From NCBI RefSeq assembly GCF_000374305.1, contig NZ_KB894101.1, positions 148,461 through 212,460 on the forward strand: a DNA stretch of 64,000 nt, given 5' to 3'. The notes under the pieces were generated by a model. The model was given only the letters and a program-made list of their open reading frames with translations. It was not told the origin of the DNA and ran no database searches. The position numbers and the translations under genes were made by a program. Below are positions 48,789-58,341 of the stretch, one piece after another; the stretch's first letter is position 1, and the number at the start of each line of letters is the position of its first letter. Origin of the DNA: Actinomadura flavalba DSM 45200 (lineage in GTDB: Bacteria; Actinomycetota; Actinomycetes; Streptosporangiales; Streptosporangiaceae).

Positions 48789-50519
48789 TCATTGCAGCAC
48801 GGGCACGGCCTCGCCCCCCGCGCGGGCGGTGAGCGTCACGGCACCGGCCGGAGGCCGTACCGCGACCGGACCGCGCGCCGTCAGCAGGCCCCCGGCGACC
48901 GCCGGGCGCGCGAACGGGCCCCGCGCCGCCAGGACGGTGACGCGGCGGCTCCCCGCCGCGAGATAGTGCCAGCGACCCTGCGGCGACCGCCACCAGGCAC
49001 CGCTGGCGACGTCACGGGCGAGGCGGCTACAGTCCCACGTCCCCGACCGCGCGCCGGTGACGGTGCCGCCGCGCGCGTCCAGCAGAACGGCGCGGACGGC
49101 GCTGCCGCCGTCGGTGAACGCGTACCGGACGCACACCCAGCGCCCCGTGCCGCCCCCGTCGGGCAGCCGACCGGCCCAGAACTCGAACGCCGTCGCGGAC
49201 TCCACGTCCGCGCGCTCGCGCAGCGTGGTCGGCGCGGCGGCCGTGCAGCCGAGCCGCGCCCACAGCGCGAAGCCCTCCGGGCGCGCCTCGGGCTCCCCGT
49301 CGATCTGGTGCGGGCCGAGGCGGCGGACGGGAGCGGGCGGGGGCGGCTGGTAGAGCAGGTTCGCCGAGGTCAGCGCACCGAGATCGGTCATCGTGTAGGG
49401 GCGCCCGTGCGCGATCTCGGGCTGCCGGAGCTGGAGGACGGGCCCGCGCCAGCAGCGTCCCCCGGCCGCCGGGATCGGCGCGGTGACGCCGCCGCGCACC
49501 GGGACGGTGCGCCAGCGGGCCGTCCCGGCGAGTTCCGCGGTGCGGACGCCGGTCACCCACGGCGGCACCAGGTAGCGGCCGGGGGCCAGCTCCAGCGGGC
49601 TCGCGCCGCCGGGCAGCGTCCGGCCCGCCGGGAAGGTCTCCAGTCTCGCGCCGGTGCGGCGGGCGACGCGGCGTCCGTCGTGCAGCAGGACGATCCGCCG
49701 CCCGTCCAGCTCCCCCGCGTACAGCAGGCTCGGGCGTTCGGCGGGCGGCCCGCCCGGGTCGGCCCGCCAGGCGCGGACGGCCGCGCCGGTCAGCTCCGCG
49801 TCGCCGGTCCCGGCGCCGCGCGGGTTCCACGCGTGCAGGTCGAGGCGGGTGGTGCGGCGCCAGGTGCCCGCCGCGACGGTCGCGGGACGTTCCAGGCGCG
49901 TGTCGCCGAACGCCGTGCGCGCGCCGTCGCCGCCGAGGCCGCCGGTGGCGACGGCAAGCCCGGCCAGGACGACCAGCGCGGCGGCCACGGCGCCGAGGCC
50001 GAGCGGCAGCCGGCTGCGCCGGGGCGCGGCCGACAGCCGGGCGATCGTCGGGTCGAGCGGCGGCCGGGCGAAACGCGTCGCGGCGTCCTGCGCGGGCTGC
50101 TCGCCGCCGAGCGCGTCGGCGGCGGCGAGCGCGCCCGCCGGGTCGGGCACGCCGAGCGTGGACAGCCGGACGTGCGTCGCCTCGGGCGGCAGTTCCTCGA
50201 CGTGCCGGAGCACGAACGCGGCCCGCTGGCCGGGCGTCAGCGCGGCGAGCCCGCCGGTGAGGCGCAGGTCGTCGTCGCGGGGCGCGGCGGGACGGGCGCG
50301 CAGCCACGGGCCGAGCCGCGCGCGGCGGCGGCCGGGGCCGCGCAGCGCCCGGCGCAGGACGCGGTCGCGCGCGGCCGGGTACGTCTCGTCGGTGAGTTCC
50401 TGCGGGGCGGCGCGGTGGACGATCCGGTGCGCGGCGGCCAGCCGGTCCTCGGGCTCCAGATCACCGGGCAGGACGAGGTAGGCCAGCCGGACCAGCCGCC
50501 GGTAGTGCGTGTCGGGCAC
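48789..50519 (-). CDS. Sigma-like membrane protein A, first of a paralogous pair
   Basis: A 576-aa protein of unknown function. Residues 1-135 look like a degenerate ECF sigma factor: RRLVRLAYLVLPGDLEPEDRLAAAHRIV recalls region 2, and LTPGQRAAFVLRHVEELPPEATHVRLSTLGV recalls region 4. One transmembrane helix follows (171-193), then about 380 beta-rich exported residues with conserved Trp/Cys positions and no catalytic motif. The next gene upstream has the same layout. GTG 50519 follows GAGGAG. The layout would fit a membrane-tethered sensor with a vestigial sigma domain; this is inference. Confidence 0.75.
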   Translation of the reverse strand: MPDTHYRRLVRLAYLVLPGDLEPEDRLAAAHRIVHRAAPQELTDETYPAARDRVLRRALRGPGRRRARLGPWLRARPAAPRDDDLRLTGGLAALTPGQRAAFVLRHVEELPPEATHVRLSTLGVPDPAGALAAADALGGEQPAQDAATRFARPPLDPTIARLSAAPRRSRLPLGLGAVAAALVVLAGLAVATGGLGGDGARTAFGDTRLERPATVAAGTWRRTTRLDLHAWNPRGAGTGDAELTGAAVRAWRADPGGPPAERPSLLYAGELDGRRIVLLHDGRRVARRTGARLETFPAGRTLPGGASPLELAPGRYLVPPWVTGVRTAELAGTARWRTVPVRGGVTAPIPAAGGRCWRGPVLQLRQPEIAHGRPYTMTDLGALTSANLLYQPPPPAPVRRLGPHQIDGEPEARPEGFALWARLGCTAAAPTTLRERADVESATAFEFWAGRLPDGGGTGRWVCVRYAFTDGGSAVRAVLLDARGGTVTGARSGTWDCSRLARDVASGAWWRSPQGRWHYLAAGSRRVTVLAARGPFARPAVAGGLLTARGPVAVRPPAGAVTLTARAGGEAVPVLQ

Positions 50520-50628
50520 GGTCGGGAACTCCTCGGCTGCGGGGGACGGGAAGGTCCGATCGTGCCGCGCCTTTCCTCCCCGACGAAGGAGAAAGAAAGA
50601 ATGCGGGGTGATTAGAGAATTGTCGCGG

Positions 50629-52173
50629 TCAGCCCATTCGGGCGGAAATGGCGACCCGTGTCTCGGGGCGCGCTCCCCCGGCCGGGCCGCGCGCCACGAG
50701 CAGCCGCCCGTCCCGCGTCCGCTCGCGGGGAGCGCCCTCGGCGTCGGGCACGAACCCCGGCGCGGCGGCCGACAGGTGGTACCAGCGCCGCGACGGCGCC
50801 TGCCACCACGTCCCCGCCACCGGACGCCGGTCGTCGCACCAGCCCGTCGGCTGGTCGCCGTGCGGCGCCAGCAGCGCCGCCTGCGCGGTCGTGCCGCCAC
50901 CGGTGAACGTCAGCCGGGTGCACGACCAGTCGGCCCGGCCGCCGCCGTGCGGCAGCTCCCCTGACCAGAACGACCACGCCGCCGCGGCCGTCACCGGGCG
51001 CGCGGGCCGGGGCAGCAGGCAGCCCAGCCGCTGCCACCGCGCGATCCCCGCCGCGTCCAGCCGGTCGCCGGGACGCCCGCCGGTGCGGTACGTGAGCCGG
51101 ACCGGGCGCGGTCCGCCCAGTTCACCGACGGTGCGGACGCCGTCCGGCCCGTGCAGCTCGAACAGCGGGCCGCGCCCGCACCGGGTCGGCGGGACGACCG
51201 GCGCCGTCACACCGAAGCGCAGCGGCACGGCCCGGCCGGACGACAGCGTCGCCCGGGTGTCCCACGGGGCGAGCAGGTACCGGCCGGAGCCGACCGCGAC
51301 GGGCGCGTCCCGGTCGGTGCCGCCCGTCGCGATGTCGGCCACCCCGGCGGGGTCGGCGTAGCGGGCGATGCGCCCGCCGCGCCGCAGCACCACGACCGGC
51401 ACCTCGTCCAGGCGTCCCGCGTACAGCAGCCGCACCTCGCCCTTGCCCGCCCCCGTCGCGGCGAAGGCGGCCAGCGCGCGCCGGGTCAGCGCGCGGTCGC
51501 CGGTGAGTTCGCCGCGCGCGGGCCAGGCGTCCAGCGTGCGGTGGCCGTGCCGCCAGGCGTCGGGCGCGGCGCTGACGAGCGTGAGGCCGCCCGCCGAGGC
51601 CGACCGTTCGCCGCCCGGACCGCCCTCGCCCGCCAGCAGCGCCCCGGCGAGCGTCGCCAGCAGCGCCACCCCAGCCGCGAGCGGGATCATCGAGCGCGTC
51701 CGCACCGGACGGGCGCGGCCGGGCGGGAACGGCGCCGGCCACGACGGCGGGTCGGGGACGCGGGCCGCCTCCTCCATCACCGCCTGCGGGTCGCGGACGC
51801 CGAGCGCGGTGAGCTGGTCGCGGACCTCGAACGGGGGCAGGCCCGCCAGCCGCTCCAGCACGTAGGCGACGCGGACGTGCGGGGCGAGGGCGGCGAGCAG
51901 CGCGCTGACCTCCGGTTCGGGCAGCGGGAGCGGCAGCGCGCGGAGCCACGGCCCGAGACCCGCGCGCAGCCGCCGCGGCGGGCGCAGCGCCCGGCGCAGC
52001 ACCCGCGTCCGCCGCACGTGCGGGGAGCGGCGGCGTCCGGTGACGGCGGCGTCCGCGATGCGGCGGGCCAGCGCGATCCGGTACGTGCGGCGGCCCTCGG
52101 CCGGCAGTACGAGATACGCGAGCCACACCAGATCGCCGTATCGCGTCCCGGCCACCGGTCTCTTCTCCGGCAT
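50629..52173 (-). CDS. Sigma-like membrane protein B, second of a paralogous pair
   Basis: A 514-aa protein with the same plan as the downstream neighbour: DLVWLAYLVLPAEGRRTYRIALARRIADAA near the start, a shared RVLRRALR..GLGPWLRALP segment near 58-81, a degenerate region-4-like stretch (VAYVLERLAGLPPFEVRDQLTALGV, 102-126), a transmembrane helix at 162-181, then a beta-rich outer domain. The match to protein A covers the whole length (for example LLYAGRLDEVPVVVLRRGGR against LLYAGELDGRRIVLLHDGRR), so this is a tandem duplication. ATG 52173 with GGAGGAG upstream is favoured over ATG 52200. Confidence 0.75.
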   Translation of the reverse strand: MPEKRPVAGTRYGDLVWLAYLVLPAEGRRTYRIALARRIADAAVTGRRRSPHVRRTRVLRRALRPPRRLRAGLGPWLRALPLPLPEPEVSALLAALAPHVRVAYVLERLAGLPPFEVRDQLTALGVRDPQAVMEEAARVPDPPSWPAPFPPGRARPVRTRSMIPLAAGVALLATLAGALLAGEGGPGGERSASAGGLTLVSAAPDAWRHGHRTLDAWPARGELTGDRALTRRALAAFAATGAGKGEVRLLYAGRLDEVPVVVLRRGGRIARYADPAGVADIATGGTDRDAPVAVGSGRYLLAPWDTRATLSSGRAVPLRFGVTAPVVPPTRCGRGPLFELHGPDGVRTVGELGGPRPVRLTYRTGGRPGDRLDAAGIARWQRLGCLLPRPARPVTAAAAWSFWSGELPHGGGRADWSCTRLTFTGGGTTAQAALLAPHGDQPTGWCDDRRPVAGTWWQAPSRRWYHLSAAAPGFVPDAEGAPRERTRDGRLLVARGPAGGARPETRVAISARMG

Positions 52174-52309
52174 CGCGCCTCTCCTCCGTTCCCCCGACAT
52201 CGGCGGAACCGAGATTAGGCAGGTGAGAGCACACGCGGCGGGGAATTGGGGGAACGCTGAACCGAGACGGACGGCATTTCATGGAATGCCCTTTTTATTC
52301 GCCGCCGGT

Positions 52310-53605
52310 TCAGCTCCGGGCCGACGGCTCCGGCGCGGGCGAGGACGCCGGGACGGCGCCGGGCGAGGGCGGGCCGGGGTCGGCGCGGCGCGCCACCCGG
52401 CGGCCGAGGCGCTGCATCGGCGTCTCCACGAGGCGGTGGGTGACGGCGCTGAGCGCCACGACCGCCACCAGGTACCCCGCCATCCACCACGGGTTGTCGC
52501 GCTCGGGACGCCAGATCGTCCCGTCGCTGAGCGCGAGCACGAGCGGATGCAGCAGGTAGACCGAGTAGCTGATCACGCCCAGCCAGGCCAGGACGCGCGG
52601 CATCCGCCGGTCGCGCAGCGCCATCGCGGCGGCGAACGCGGCCACCGCCAACAGCACCGCCGAGTTCCAGGCGCGGCCCGCGTTGTCGTCCACCATGTCG
52701 GGACTGCCCCAGCGGCCGAGGACGAGGGCGGCGGTGACCGTCCCGACTCCGGCCAGCGCCACCCAGCGCCAGGCCAGCTCGCCCTGGTCGGCGCGGTGCA
52801 CGGCCGTCCCGAGGAACATCATGGCGAGCAGGACGAGGCCCTGCCACGCCTCGATCCGGCTGTTGAACAGCACGACGGCCAGGCCCGTCGCCCCGCCCAG
52901 CAGGGCGCCCGCCCGGGCCACGCCCGGACGGCGCGAGCACGCCAGCACGATCGAGAGCACCACCGCGACCGTCACGACCACGACCGCCGGACGGAGGCCG
53001 AGGCCCCGCGTCAGCGCGAGCGTCGGCAGCAGCGGCCCGATCGCCAGCGCGGTGCCCGCGACGGCGAGCGTCACCGTCGCCGACCTGCGGTGCACCCGCA
53101 AGGCGAACAGGCCCACGACCAGCAGATAGAAGATCATCTCGTAGGAGAGCGTCCACAGCACGTTGAGCGCGCTCGGCACCGACAGCAGGTCCTGGAGCAT
53201 CGTCAGATGGGCCAGGACCGCCGCCACCGGGTCGAATCCCTCCCCCAGCCGCTCCTCCATCGGCGACAGGCCCGTCACGCCGAGCACGACGAACCCGCCG
53301 AGCGCCACCAGCAGCAGCGGATGGATGCGGAACAACCGGCCGATCCAGAACCGCCGCACCGAACCGGTGCGTTCCAGCGAGGCCGGGATGATGAAGCCGC
53401 TCACGAGGAAGAAGACCAGCACGCCCCAGATGCCCGGGCTGAACTGGTCGATATAGCCCCTGCGCAGCTCCGGGAGGTAGTGGAACGTCCCGTGGTGGAA
53501 GGCGACGGCGAGGGCGCCGATCCCGCGCAGCACGTCCAGCCACGCCAGGCGGTGGGCGGGGGACAAAGGCGCACGAGGTGAGATCTCCACAGCGTGCCCC
53601 ACCAT
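52310..53605 (-). CDS. Acyltransferase 3-family membrane protein (OafA-like)
   Basis: A 431-aa integral membrane acyltransferase. RLAWLDVLRGIGALAVAFHHG with the catalytic-type His near residue 37, GVLVFFLVSGFIIPASLE, and RRFWIGRLFRIHPLLL (the RxxR/Y motif) match the acyl_transf_3 family; about ten hydrophobic helices follow, ending in a basic Arg-rich and Pro/Ser tail. Members O-acylate cell-surface glycans or secondary metabolites. The start is uncertain: ATG 53605 lacks a clear ribosome site, and a GTG at 53590 has GGTGGGG upstream. It is divergent from the DUF5996 gene. Confidence 0.85.
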   Translation of the reverse strand: MVGHAVEISPRAPLSPAHRLAWLDVLRGIGALAVAFHHGTFHYLPELRRGYIDQFSPGIWGVLVFFLVSGFIIPASLERTGSVRRFWIGRLFRIHPLLLVALGGFVVLGVTGLSPMEERLGEGFDPVAAVLAHLTMLQDLLSVPSALNVLWTLSYEMIFYLLVVGLFALRVHRRSATVTLAVAGTALAIGPLLPTLALTRGLGLRPAVVVVTVAVVLSIVLACSRRPGVARAGALLGGATGLAVVLFNSRIEAWQGLVLLAMMFLGTAVHRADQGELAWRWVALAGVGTVTAALVLGRWGSPDMVDDNAGRAWNSAVLLAVAAFAAAMALRDRRMPRVLAWLGVISYSVYLLHPLVLALSDGTIWRPERDNPWWMAGYLVAVVALSAVTHRLVETPMQRLGRRVARRADPGPPSPGAVPASSPAPEPSARS

Positions 53606-53699
53606 AGGGTCACAAACCGGCTGAGCCAAAGTCGGGGGCACGGAGGCGCCGGTGGGATCATTGCGGCTAGCCGAAGCCGAGAAGGGGTACGCCCGCACC

Positions 53700-54638
53700 A
53701 TGACCGACACGTCGTCGTCCAAGCTCCCCGCCCTGCCCTATCCGGCGTGGTCGTCCACCAAGGACACCCTGCACCTGTGGACGCAGATCGTCGGCAAGGT
53801 GCAGCTCGCCGCCGCGCCCCGCCGCAACCACTGGTGGCACACCACGCTGCGCGTCGACGAGCAGGGGTACACCACCGGCCGCATGGTCCACGCCGGGATC
53901 AGCTTCCGGATCGCGTTCGACCTGGTGCGGCACCGCGTCGTCGTGCACACCGCCGGACGCGAGGACGCGATCCCGCTGCGCGACGGCATGTCCGTCGCGT
54001 CCTTCCACGACGAGCTGTTCGCGCTGCTGCGCGAACTCGGCGTGGACGTCGCGATCAAGGCCGAGCCGTACGGCGTCCCGATGACGACGCCGTTCGCCGA
54101 CGACATCGAGCACGCGTCCTACGACCGCGCCGCCGTCGAGGACTTCCACCGCGCTCTCACCTGGGTGGACGGCGCGTTCCGCGAGTTCCAGGGCTGGTTC
54201 AGCGGCAAGGCCAGCCCGGTGCAGCTCTTCTGGCACAGCTTCGACCTGGCGACCGCCCGCTTCTCCGGCCGCGCCGCTCCCCCGATGGCCGGCGCCGACC
54301 CCGTCGCCCGCGAGGCGTACAGCCACGAGGTGATCAGCTTCGGCTGGTGGCCCGGCGACGCCGCCCTCGACGAACCGGCCTTCTACTCCTACACCCACCC
54401 CGAGCCCGCCAGGCTGACCGGGCAGCCGCTCCTGCCCGGGGACGCCGCCTGGACGCCCACCGGCACGACGCACCAGGCCCGCGTCGCGTGGACCCCCGTC
54501 CGCGACGCCGCCGACCCGCGCGGGACGCTGCTGGACTTCCTGCAGAGCGCCTACGAGGCCGGCGCCGTGGCGGCGGGCTGGCCCTACGACGAACTGCACC
54601 CCGACTGGTGCCCCGAGCGCGGCCGGGTCCAGCGATAA
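53700..54638 (+). CDS. DUF5996 family protein
   Basis: A 312-aa protein of a family widespread in bacteria but without known function. Conserved features include LPALPYPAWSSTKDTLHLWTQIVGKVQLA at the start, NHWWHTTL near 44, FRIAFDLVRH near 75 and the DDIEHASYDRAAVEDFHRAL segment near 140, plus SHEVISFGWWPGD. The Trp/His-rich conserved surface suggests an enzyme, but no mechanism can be given. ATG 53700 is preceded by GAAGGGG at rather long spacing. A GTG at 53652 is less likely. Confidence 0.85.
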   Translation: MTDTSSSKLPALPYPAWSSTKDTLHLWTQIVGKVQLAAAPRRNHWWHTTLRVDEQGYTTGRMVHAGISFRIAFDLVRHRVVVHTAGREDAIPLRDGMSVASFHDELFALLRELGVDVAIKAEPYGVPMTTPFADDIEHASYDRAAVEDFHRALTWVDGAFREFQGWFSGKASPVQLFWHSFDLATARFSGRAAPPMAGADPVAREAYSHEVISFGWWPGDAALDEPAFYSYTHPEPARLTGQPLLPGDAAWTPTGTTHQARVAWTPVRDAADPRGTLLDFLQSAYEAGAVAAGWPYDELHPDWCPERGRVQR

Positions 54639-54711
54639 CGCGCGACTGAACGCGAGCCTTATCCCGGACGTCCTAGTCTGTGTCATCGCGGCGAGGAATC
54701 CGGAGTGGGGC

Positions 54712-55443
54712 TTGGGCACCGATCTGAACACGAACGAGGCGGACCTGTTCGACCGCCTGACGAGCACGCAGCCGGGACCGGACTGGTGGCTGGTCCTCCT
54801 GGTGGGGGCGCTGGCGCTCGGCGCCGTCTCGCACCGGGGGCTGTGGGGGGTCACGCGCAACATCGTCACGATCGCGCACGAGGGCGGGCACGCCCTCGCC
54901 GCGCTGCTCACCGGGCGCAAGCTGGACGGCATCAAGCTGCACTCGGACACGTCCGGCGTGACGGTCTCGCGCGGCAAACCGCACGGTCCCGGGATGGTGT
55001 TCACCGCGCTCGCCGGTTACGTCACGCCGCCGCTGCTCGGACTGCTTTTCGCGGCGCTGCTGGCCGCCGGGCGGATCACGCTCATGCTGTGGTTCTCGCT
55101 GGCGCTGCTCGGCGCGATGCTCATCATGATCCGCAACGTGTACGGGGTGCTGTCGGTCGTCGGCACCGGCGCGGTGATCTTCGTGGTGTCATGGGTGACC
55201 GGGCCGCAGATCCAGGCGGCGTTCGCCTATCTCGCGGCGTGGTTCCTGCTGTTCGCGGGCACCCGCCCGGTGATCGAACTCCAGCGGATGCGCAAGCGCC
55301 GCATGGCCCCGACGTCGGACGCCGACCAGCTCGCCCACCTCACCGGGGTACCCGGGCTGACGTGGGTGGGGCTGTTCCTCGTCGTCGCGCTGGGCTCGCT
55401 CGGGCTCGGCGTCCTGCTGCTCGCGCCGGAGCTGCCGGGCTGA
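54712..55443 (+). CDS. M50-family membrane metalloprotease
   Basis: A 243-aa multi-pass membrane protein. The zinc motif HEGGH (AHEGGHALAALLTG) is near residue 60 in the second hydrophobic segment, with four or five more helices after it, including IRNVYGVLSVVGTGAVIFVV near 145-164 where the third ligand would be expected. This fits the short M50B-like family common in actinomycetes, whose substrates are unknown. TTG 54712 is the only good start after a GGAGTGGGG ribosome site, with TAGTCT further upstream as a possible -10. Confidence 0.85.
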   Translation: MGTDLNTNEADLFDRLTSTQPGPDWWLVLLVGALALGAVSHRGLWGVTRNIVTIAHEGGHALAALLTGRKLDGIKLHSDTSGVTVSRGKPHGPGMVFTALAGYVTPPLLGLLFAALLAAGRITLMLWFSLALLGAMLIMIRNVYGVLSVVGTGAVIFVVSWVTGPQIQAAFAYLAAWFLLFAGTRPVIELQRMRKRRMAPTSDADQLAHLTGVPGLTWVGLFLVVALGSLGLGVLLLAPELPG

Positions 55444-55491
55444 AGTTATCCACAGCCTGCGTGAGGGCCGGAAAGTGTCGGACGCGGGGGC

Positions 55492-55497
55492 TAGTTT
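55492..55497 (+). promoter_or_regulatory. -10 element for a leaderless SWIM-MoxR-VWA operon transcript
   Basis: TAGTTT fits TANNNT and lies 7 bases before the GTG at 55505, with no ribosome site in between, which is the layout of leaderless actinobacterial mRNAs. No clear -35 was found. Confidence 0.45.
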
Positions 55498-55504
55498 CGG
55501 TTCC

Positions 55505-56776
55505 GTGAGCGAGCGCTGGAGTTCCGAACACGTGCGCGGGCTGGCGCCCGACGCCGCGTCCGCCAAGGCGGCGGCGACGGTCGCCAAGCCGGCCAAATGG
55601 TCCGGGCTGGGCTGCGACGGCGAGGCCGTCTGGGGCGAGTGCCAGGGCAGCGGGCAACGCGGCTATCAGGCGTGCGCCGATCTGACCGAGCCCGCCTACC
55701 GCTGCTCGTGCCCCAGCCGCAAGTTCCCGTGCAAGCACGTGCTCGGGCTGCTACTGCTGTGGAGCGCCGGCACCGTCCCCGAGGGCGGCCGGGCGCCGTG
55801 GGCCGCCGAGTGGCTCGACCGGCGGCGAGAGCGGACCGCCGCTGCCCCGGCGAAGCCGAAGGCGGCCGATCCGAAGACGGCCGAGCGCCGCGAGGCGCGC
55901 GTCGCCGCCGGGCTCGACGACCTCGACCGCTGGCTCTGCGACCAGGTCGCGCAGGGGCTCGCCGCCACCGAGAGCGCCCCCTACCGCCTCTGGGACGATC
56001 TGGCCCGGCGCCTCGTCGACGCGCAGGCCGGGGCGCTGGCCGGTCAGGTCCGGTCGCTCGCGGCGCTGCCGCGACGGCCCGGCTGGCCGGACGAACTGCT
56101 CACCGAGTACGCGCTGCTGCGGCTGCTCACCCGCGCCGCCCGCCGTCCCGACCTGCCCACGGGGTTGCGCGCCACCGTCCGCTCCCGCACGGGTTTCACC
56201 GTCCCGCAGGAGGAGGTGCTGGCCTCCGGCGAGCGGGTCCGCGGCCGCTGGCACGTCCTCGGCACCCGGAGTTCCGAACAGGAGCAGCTCACCGTGCGGC
56301 GCACCTGGCTGGCGTCGCAGGAGGGGCGCCCCGCGCTGCTGCTGGCCTTCGCCGCGCCCGGCCGCGCGGTGGAGCCCGCGCCGCCCACGGGCACCGCGCT
56401 CGACGCCGAGCTGGCCTTCTATCCGGGCGCGGCGCCGCTCCGCGCCGTCGTCGCCGAGCAGCACGGCGTCCCCGTCCCGGCCCTTCCGCCGGGCGGCACC
56501 GTCGCCGACGCCCGCGCCGCCTTCGCCGCCGCCCTCGCCGCCGAACCCTGGCTGGACGCCTGGCCCGTCGTCCTCACCGGCGTCCACCTCGCCCGTTCCG
56601 CCGACAACCCCTGCGCGCAGGACGCCACCGGCACGGTGCCCCTGCGCACGGCCGACTTCTGGCGGCTCGCCGCCGTCTCCGGCGGCGAGCCCGTCACCCT
56701 GACGGGCGAGTGGACTCCGCAGGGCCTCACCGTCCTGGCCTGCCACCACCCCACCGAAGGAACGGTGATCGTGTGA
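55505..56776 (+). CDS. SWIM zinc finger protein
   Basis: A 423-aa protein. The SWIM finger is CSCPSRKFPCKH (residues 68-79, pattern CxCx(n)CxH), preceded by the typical YRCSCPS strand and followed by HVLGLLLLW. A Lys/Ala/Pro linker and a helical C-terminal region (DDLDRWLCDQVAQGL..) then lead to a beta-rich domain. SWIM domains bind nucleic acids or proteins. It is the first gene of a five-gene set with DUF5691, MoxR, DUF5682 and VWA proteins; the next gene overlaps by GTGA. Confidence 0.88.
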   Translation: MSERWSSEHVRGLAPDAASAKAAATVAKPAKWSGLGCDGEAVWGECQGSGQRGYQACADLTEPAYRCSCPSRKFPCKHVLGLLLLWSAGTVPEGGRAPWAAEWLDRRRERTAAAPAKPKAADPKTAERREARVAAGLDDLDRWLCDQVAQGLAATESAPYRLWDDLARRLVDAQAGALAGQVRSLAALPRRPGWPDELLTEYALLRLLTRAARRPDLPTGLRATVRSRTGFTVPQEEVLASGERVRGRWHVLGTRSSEQEQLTVRRTWLASQEGRPALLLAFAAPGRAVEPAPPTGTALDAELAFYPGAAPLRAVVAEQHGVPVPALPPGGTVADARAAFAAALAAEPWLDAWPVVLTGVHLARSADNPCAQDATGTVPLRTADFWRLAAVSGGEPVTLTGEWTPQGLTVLACHHPTEGTVIV

Positions 56777-58341
56777 CCCGCGAGAACGCCTGGGACGATC
56801 ATGTCGGTGCGGCGCTGCTCGGCACCGGGCGGCGCACGCCCGCGCCGCTGCCCGAGGCACCCGAACCCGACGGCGACGCGGCCGGGAGGCTGCTCGATCA
56901 GGCCGCCGTCCTGGCCGTCGGGCGGCGCGCCGGGCTGCTGCCGCACGTGCCGGACGACGTCGAAGTCCTCGCCCCGGCGCCGCCGGAGGAACTGCCGGTC
57001 GTCCCGGCCGCGGCCGCGCAGCGGCTGGACGGGCTGTTGCAGGCGCCCGGCGCCGATCCGTCGCGCGCCGAATGGCTGGAGACCGCCGCGCGGCTCGGGC
57101 TGCGCGTCCCGCCCGCGCTGCTGCCCGCCGTCCTCGATCTCGGCCGCGACGGCGCCGGGCGTCCGCTGCGTCCCGTCATCGCGCGGGTCGCGGGGCGGCG
57201 CGGCGTCTGGCTCGCCCTCCAGAACCCGCGCTGGGCCTATCTCCTCGGGTACACCGGCGACGCCCCCGAGGCCGACGACATCTGGCAGACCGGCACCCGC
57301 GACCAGCGCGCCGCCCACCTGGAGAACCTGCGCGGCACCGACCCCGCCGCCGCGCGCGAAGCCCTGCTGGAGGTGTGGGAGTCCGAGCCCGCCCCGGCGC
57401 GCGCCGCGTTCCTCGCCACGTTCGCCACCGGCCTCTCCCTCGCCGACGCCGCGTTCCTGGAGGACGCGCTGACCGACCGCGGCAAGGACGTCCGCCAGCA
57501 CGCCGCCGACCTCCTGGCCGCCCTGCCCGGCACCGCCTACGGCGCCCGCATGGCCGAACGCGCCCGCGACTGCCTCCGCCGTGAGGACGACCGTCTCGTC
57601 ACCGGCAAACCCGACGCCCACGACGACGCCCTGGCCCGCGACGGCGTCCCCTTCCAGCCCGGCGGCACGTTCCTGCCCGGCCGCAACGTCGGCACCCGCG
57701 CGGGCTGGCTCCGCGAGATCCTCTCCCGCACCCCGCTCGCCACCTGGCCCGACCATCTCGGCCTTCCGCCCGAACGACTGGTCACACTCCCCGTCACCGA
57801 CGCCGCCGACGGGCCCGTCGCGGCGCGCCGGGGCGGGCGGAGCGGGGCCGACGCGGAGGACGCCGTCCACGACGTGCACGTCTCGTGGGCGCAGGCGGCG
57901 CTGCGGCAGCGCGACGCGCGGTGGGCGCGGGCGCTGCTCGCGCACGGGGAGGCGAGCCAGCGGCCCGAGATCTTCGGGGAGCTGGTGACGGTCCTGCCGC
58001 CCGCCGACCGCGACGGCGCCGCCGCCGTGCTCGCGCGGCGCCTCACCGATCCGGCGCTGCTGTGCCGCGTCCTGCACCGCGTTCCCGGGCCGTGGAGCGG
58101 CGAGCTCGCCGCCACGGTCACCGCCGCGCTGGCCGCCCTCGCGGAACGGCCGGGCAACGACGACCGCCGGTCCTTCCCCGGCCTGTGCCACCTGGTGGAG
58201 ACCCGGCTCGACCCCGCCCTCGCGGCGGACGCCGCCGATCGCTTCGCGGACCTGCCCGCCCCCGCGCAGGAATCCCGGCGCGACGCGCTCGTCGCCGTCC
58301 TGCGCACCCGCCACGCCATGATCAAGGAGCTGATCCCGTGA
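56773..58341 (+). CDS. DUF5691 protein of the SWIM-MoxR-VWA operon
   Basis: A 522-aa protein of the DUF5691 family. It begins WDDHVGAALLGTGRRTPAPLP, the family hallmark, followed by a long helical repeat region (for example EAREALLEVWESEPAPARAAFLATFATGLSLADAAFLEDALTDR near 195-240) resembling HEAT/ARM-type solenoids. No catalytic residues are seen; a scaffold role is plausible. GTG 56773 overlaps the SWIM gene stop (GTGA), and its stop overlaps the MoxR GTG in the same way, so the three proteins are translationally coupled. Confidence 0.85.
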   Translation: MTRENAWDDHVGAALLGTGRRTPAPLPEAPEPDGDAAGRLLDQAAVLAVGRRAGLLPHVPDDVEVLAPAPPEELPVVPAAAAQRLDGLLQAPGADPSRAEWLETAARLGLRVPPALLPAVLDLGRDGAGRPLRPVIARVAGRRGVWLALQNPRWAYLLGYTGDAPEADDIWQTGTRDQRAAHLENLRGTDPAAAREALLEVWESEPAPARAAFLATFATGLSLADAAFLEDALTDRGKDVRQHAADLLAALPGTAYGARMAERARDCLRREDDRLVTGKPDAHDDALARDGVPFQPGGTFLPGRNVGTRAGWLREILSRTPLATWPDHLGLPPERLVTLPVTDAADGPVAARRGGRSGADAEDAVHDVHVSWAQAALRQRDARWARALLAHGEASQRPEIFGELVTVLPPADRDGAAAVLARRLTDPALLCRVLHRVPGPWSGELAATVTAALAALAERPGNDDRRSFPGLCHLVETRLDPALAADAADRFADLPAPAQESRRDALVAVLRTRHAMIKELIP

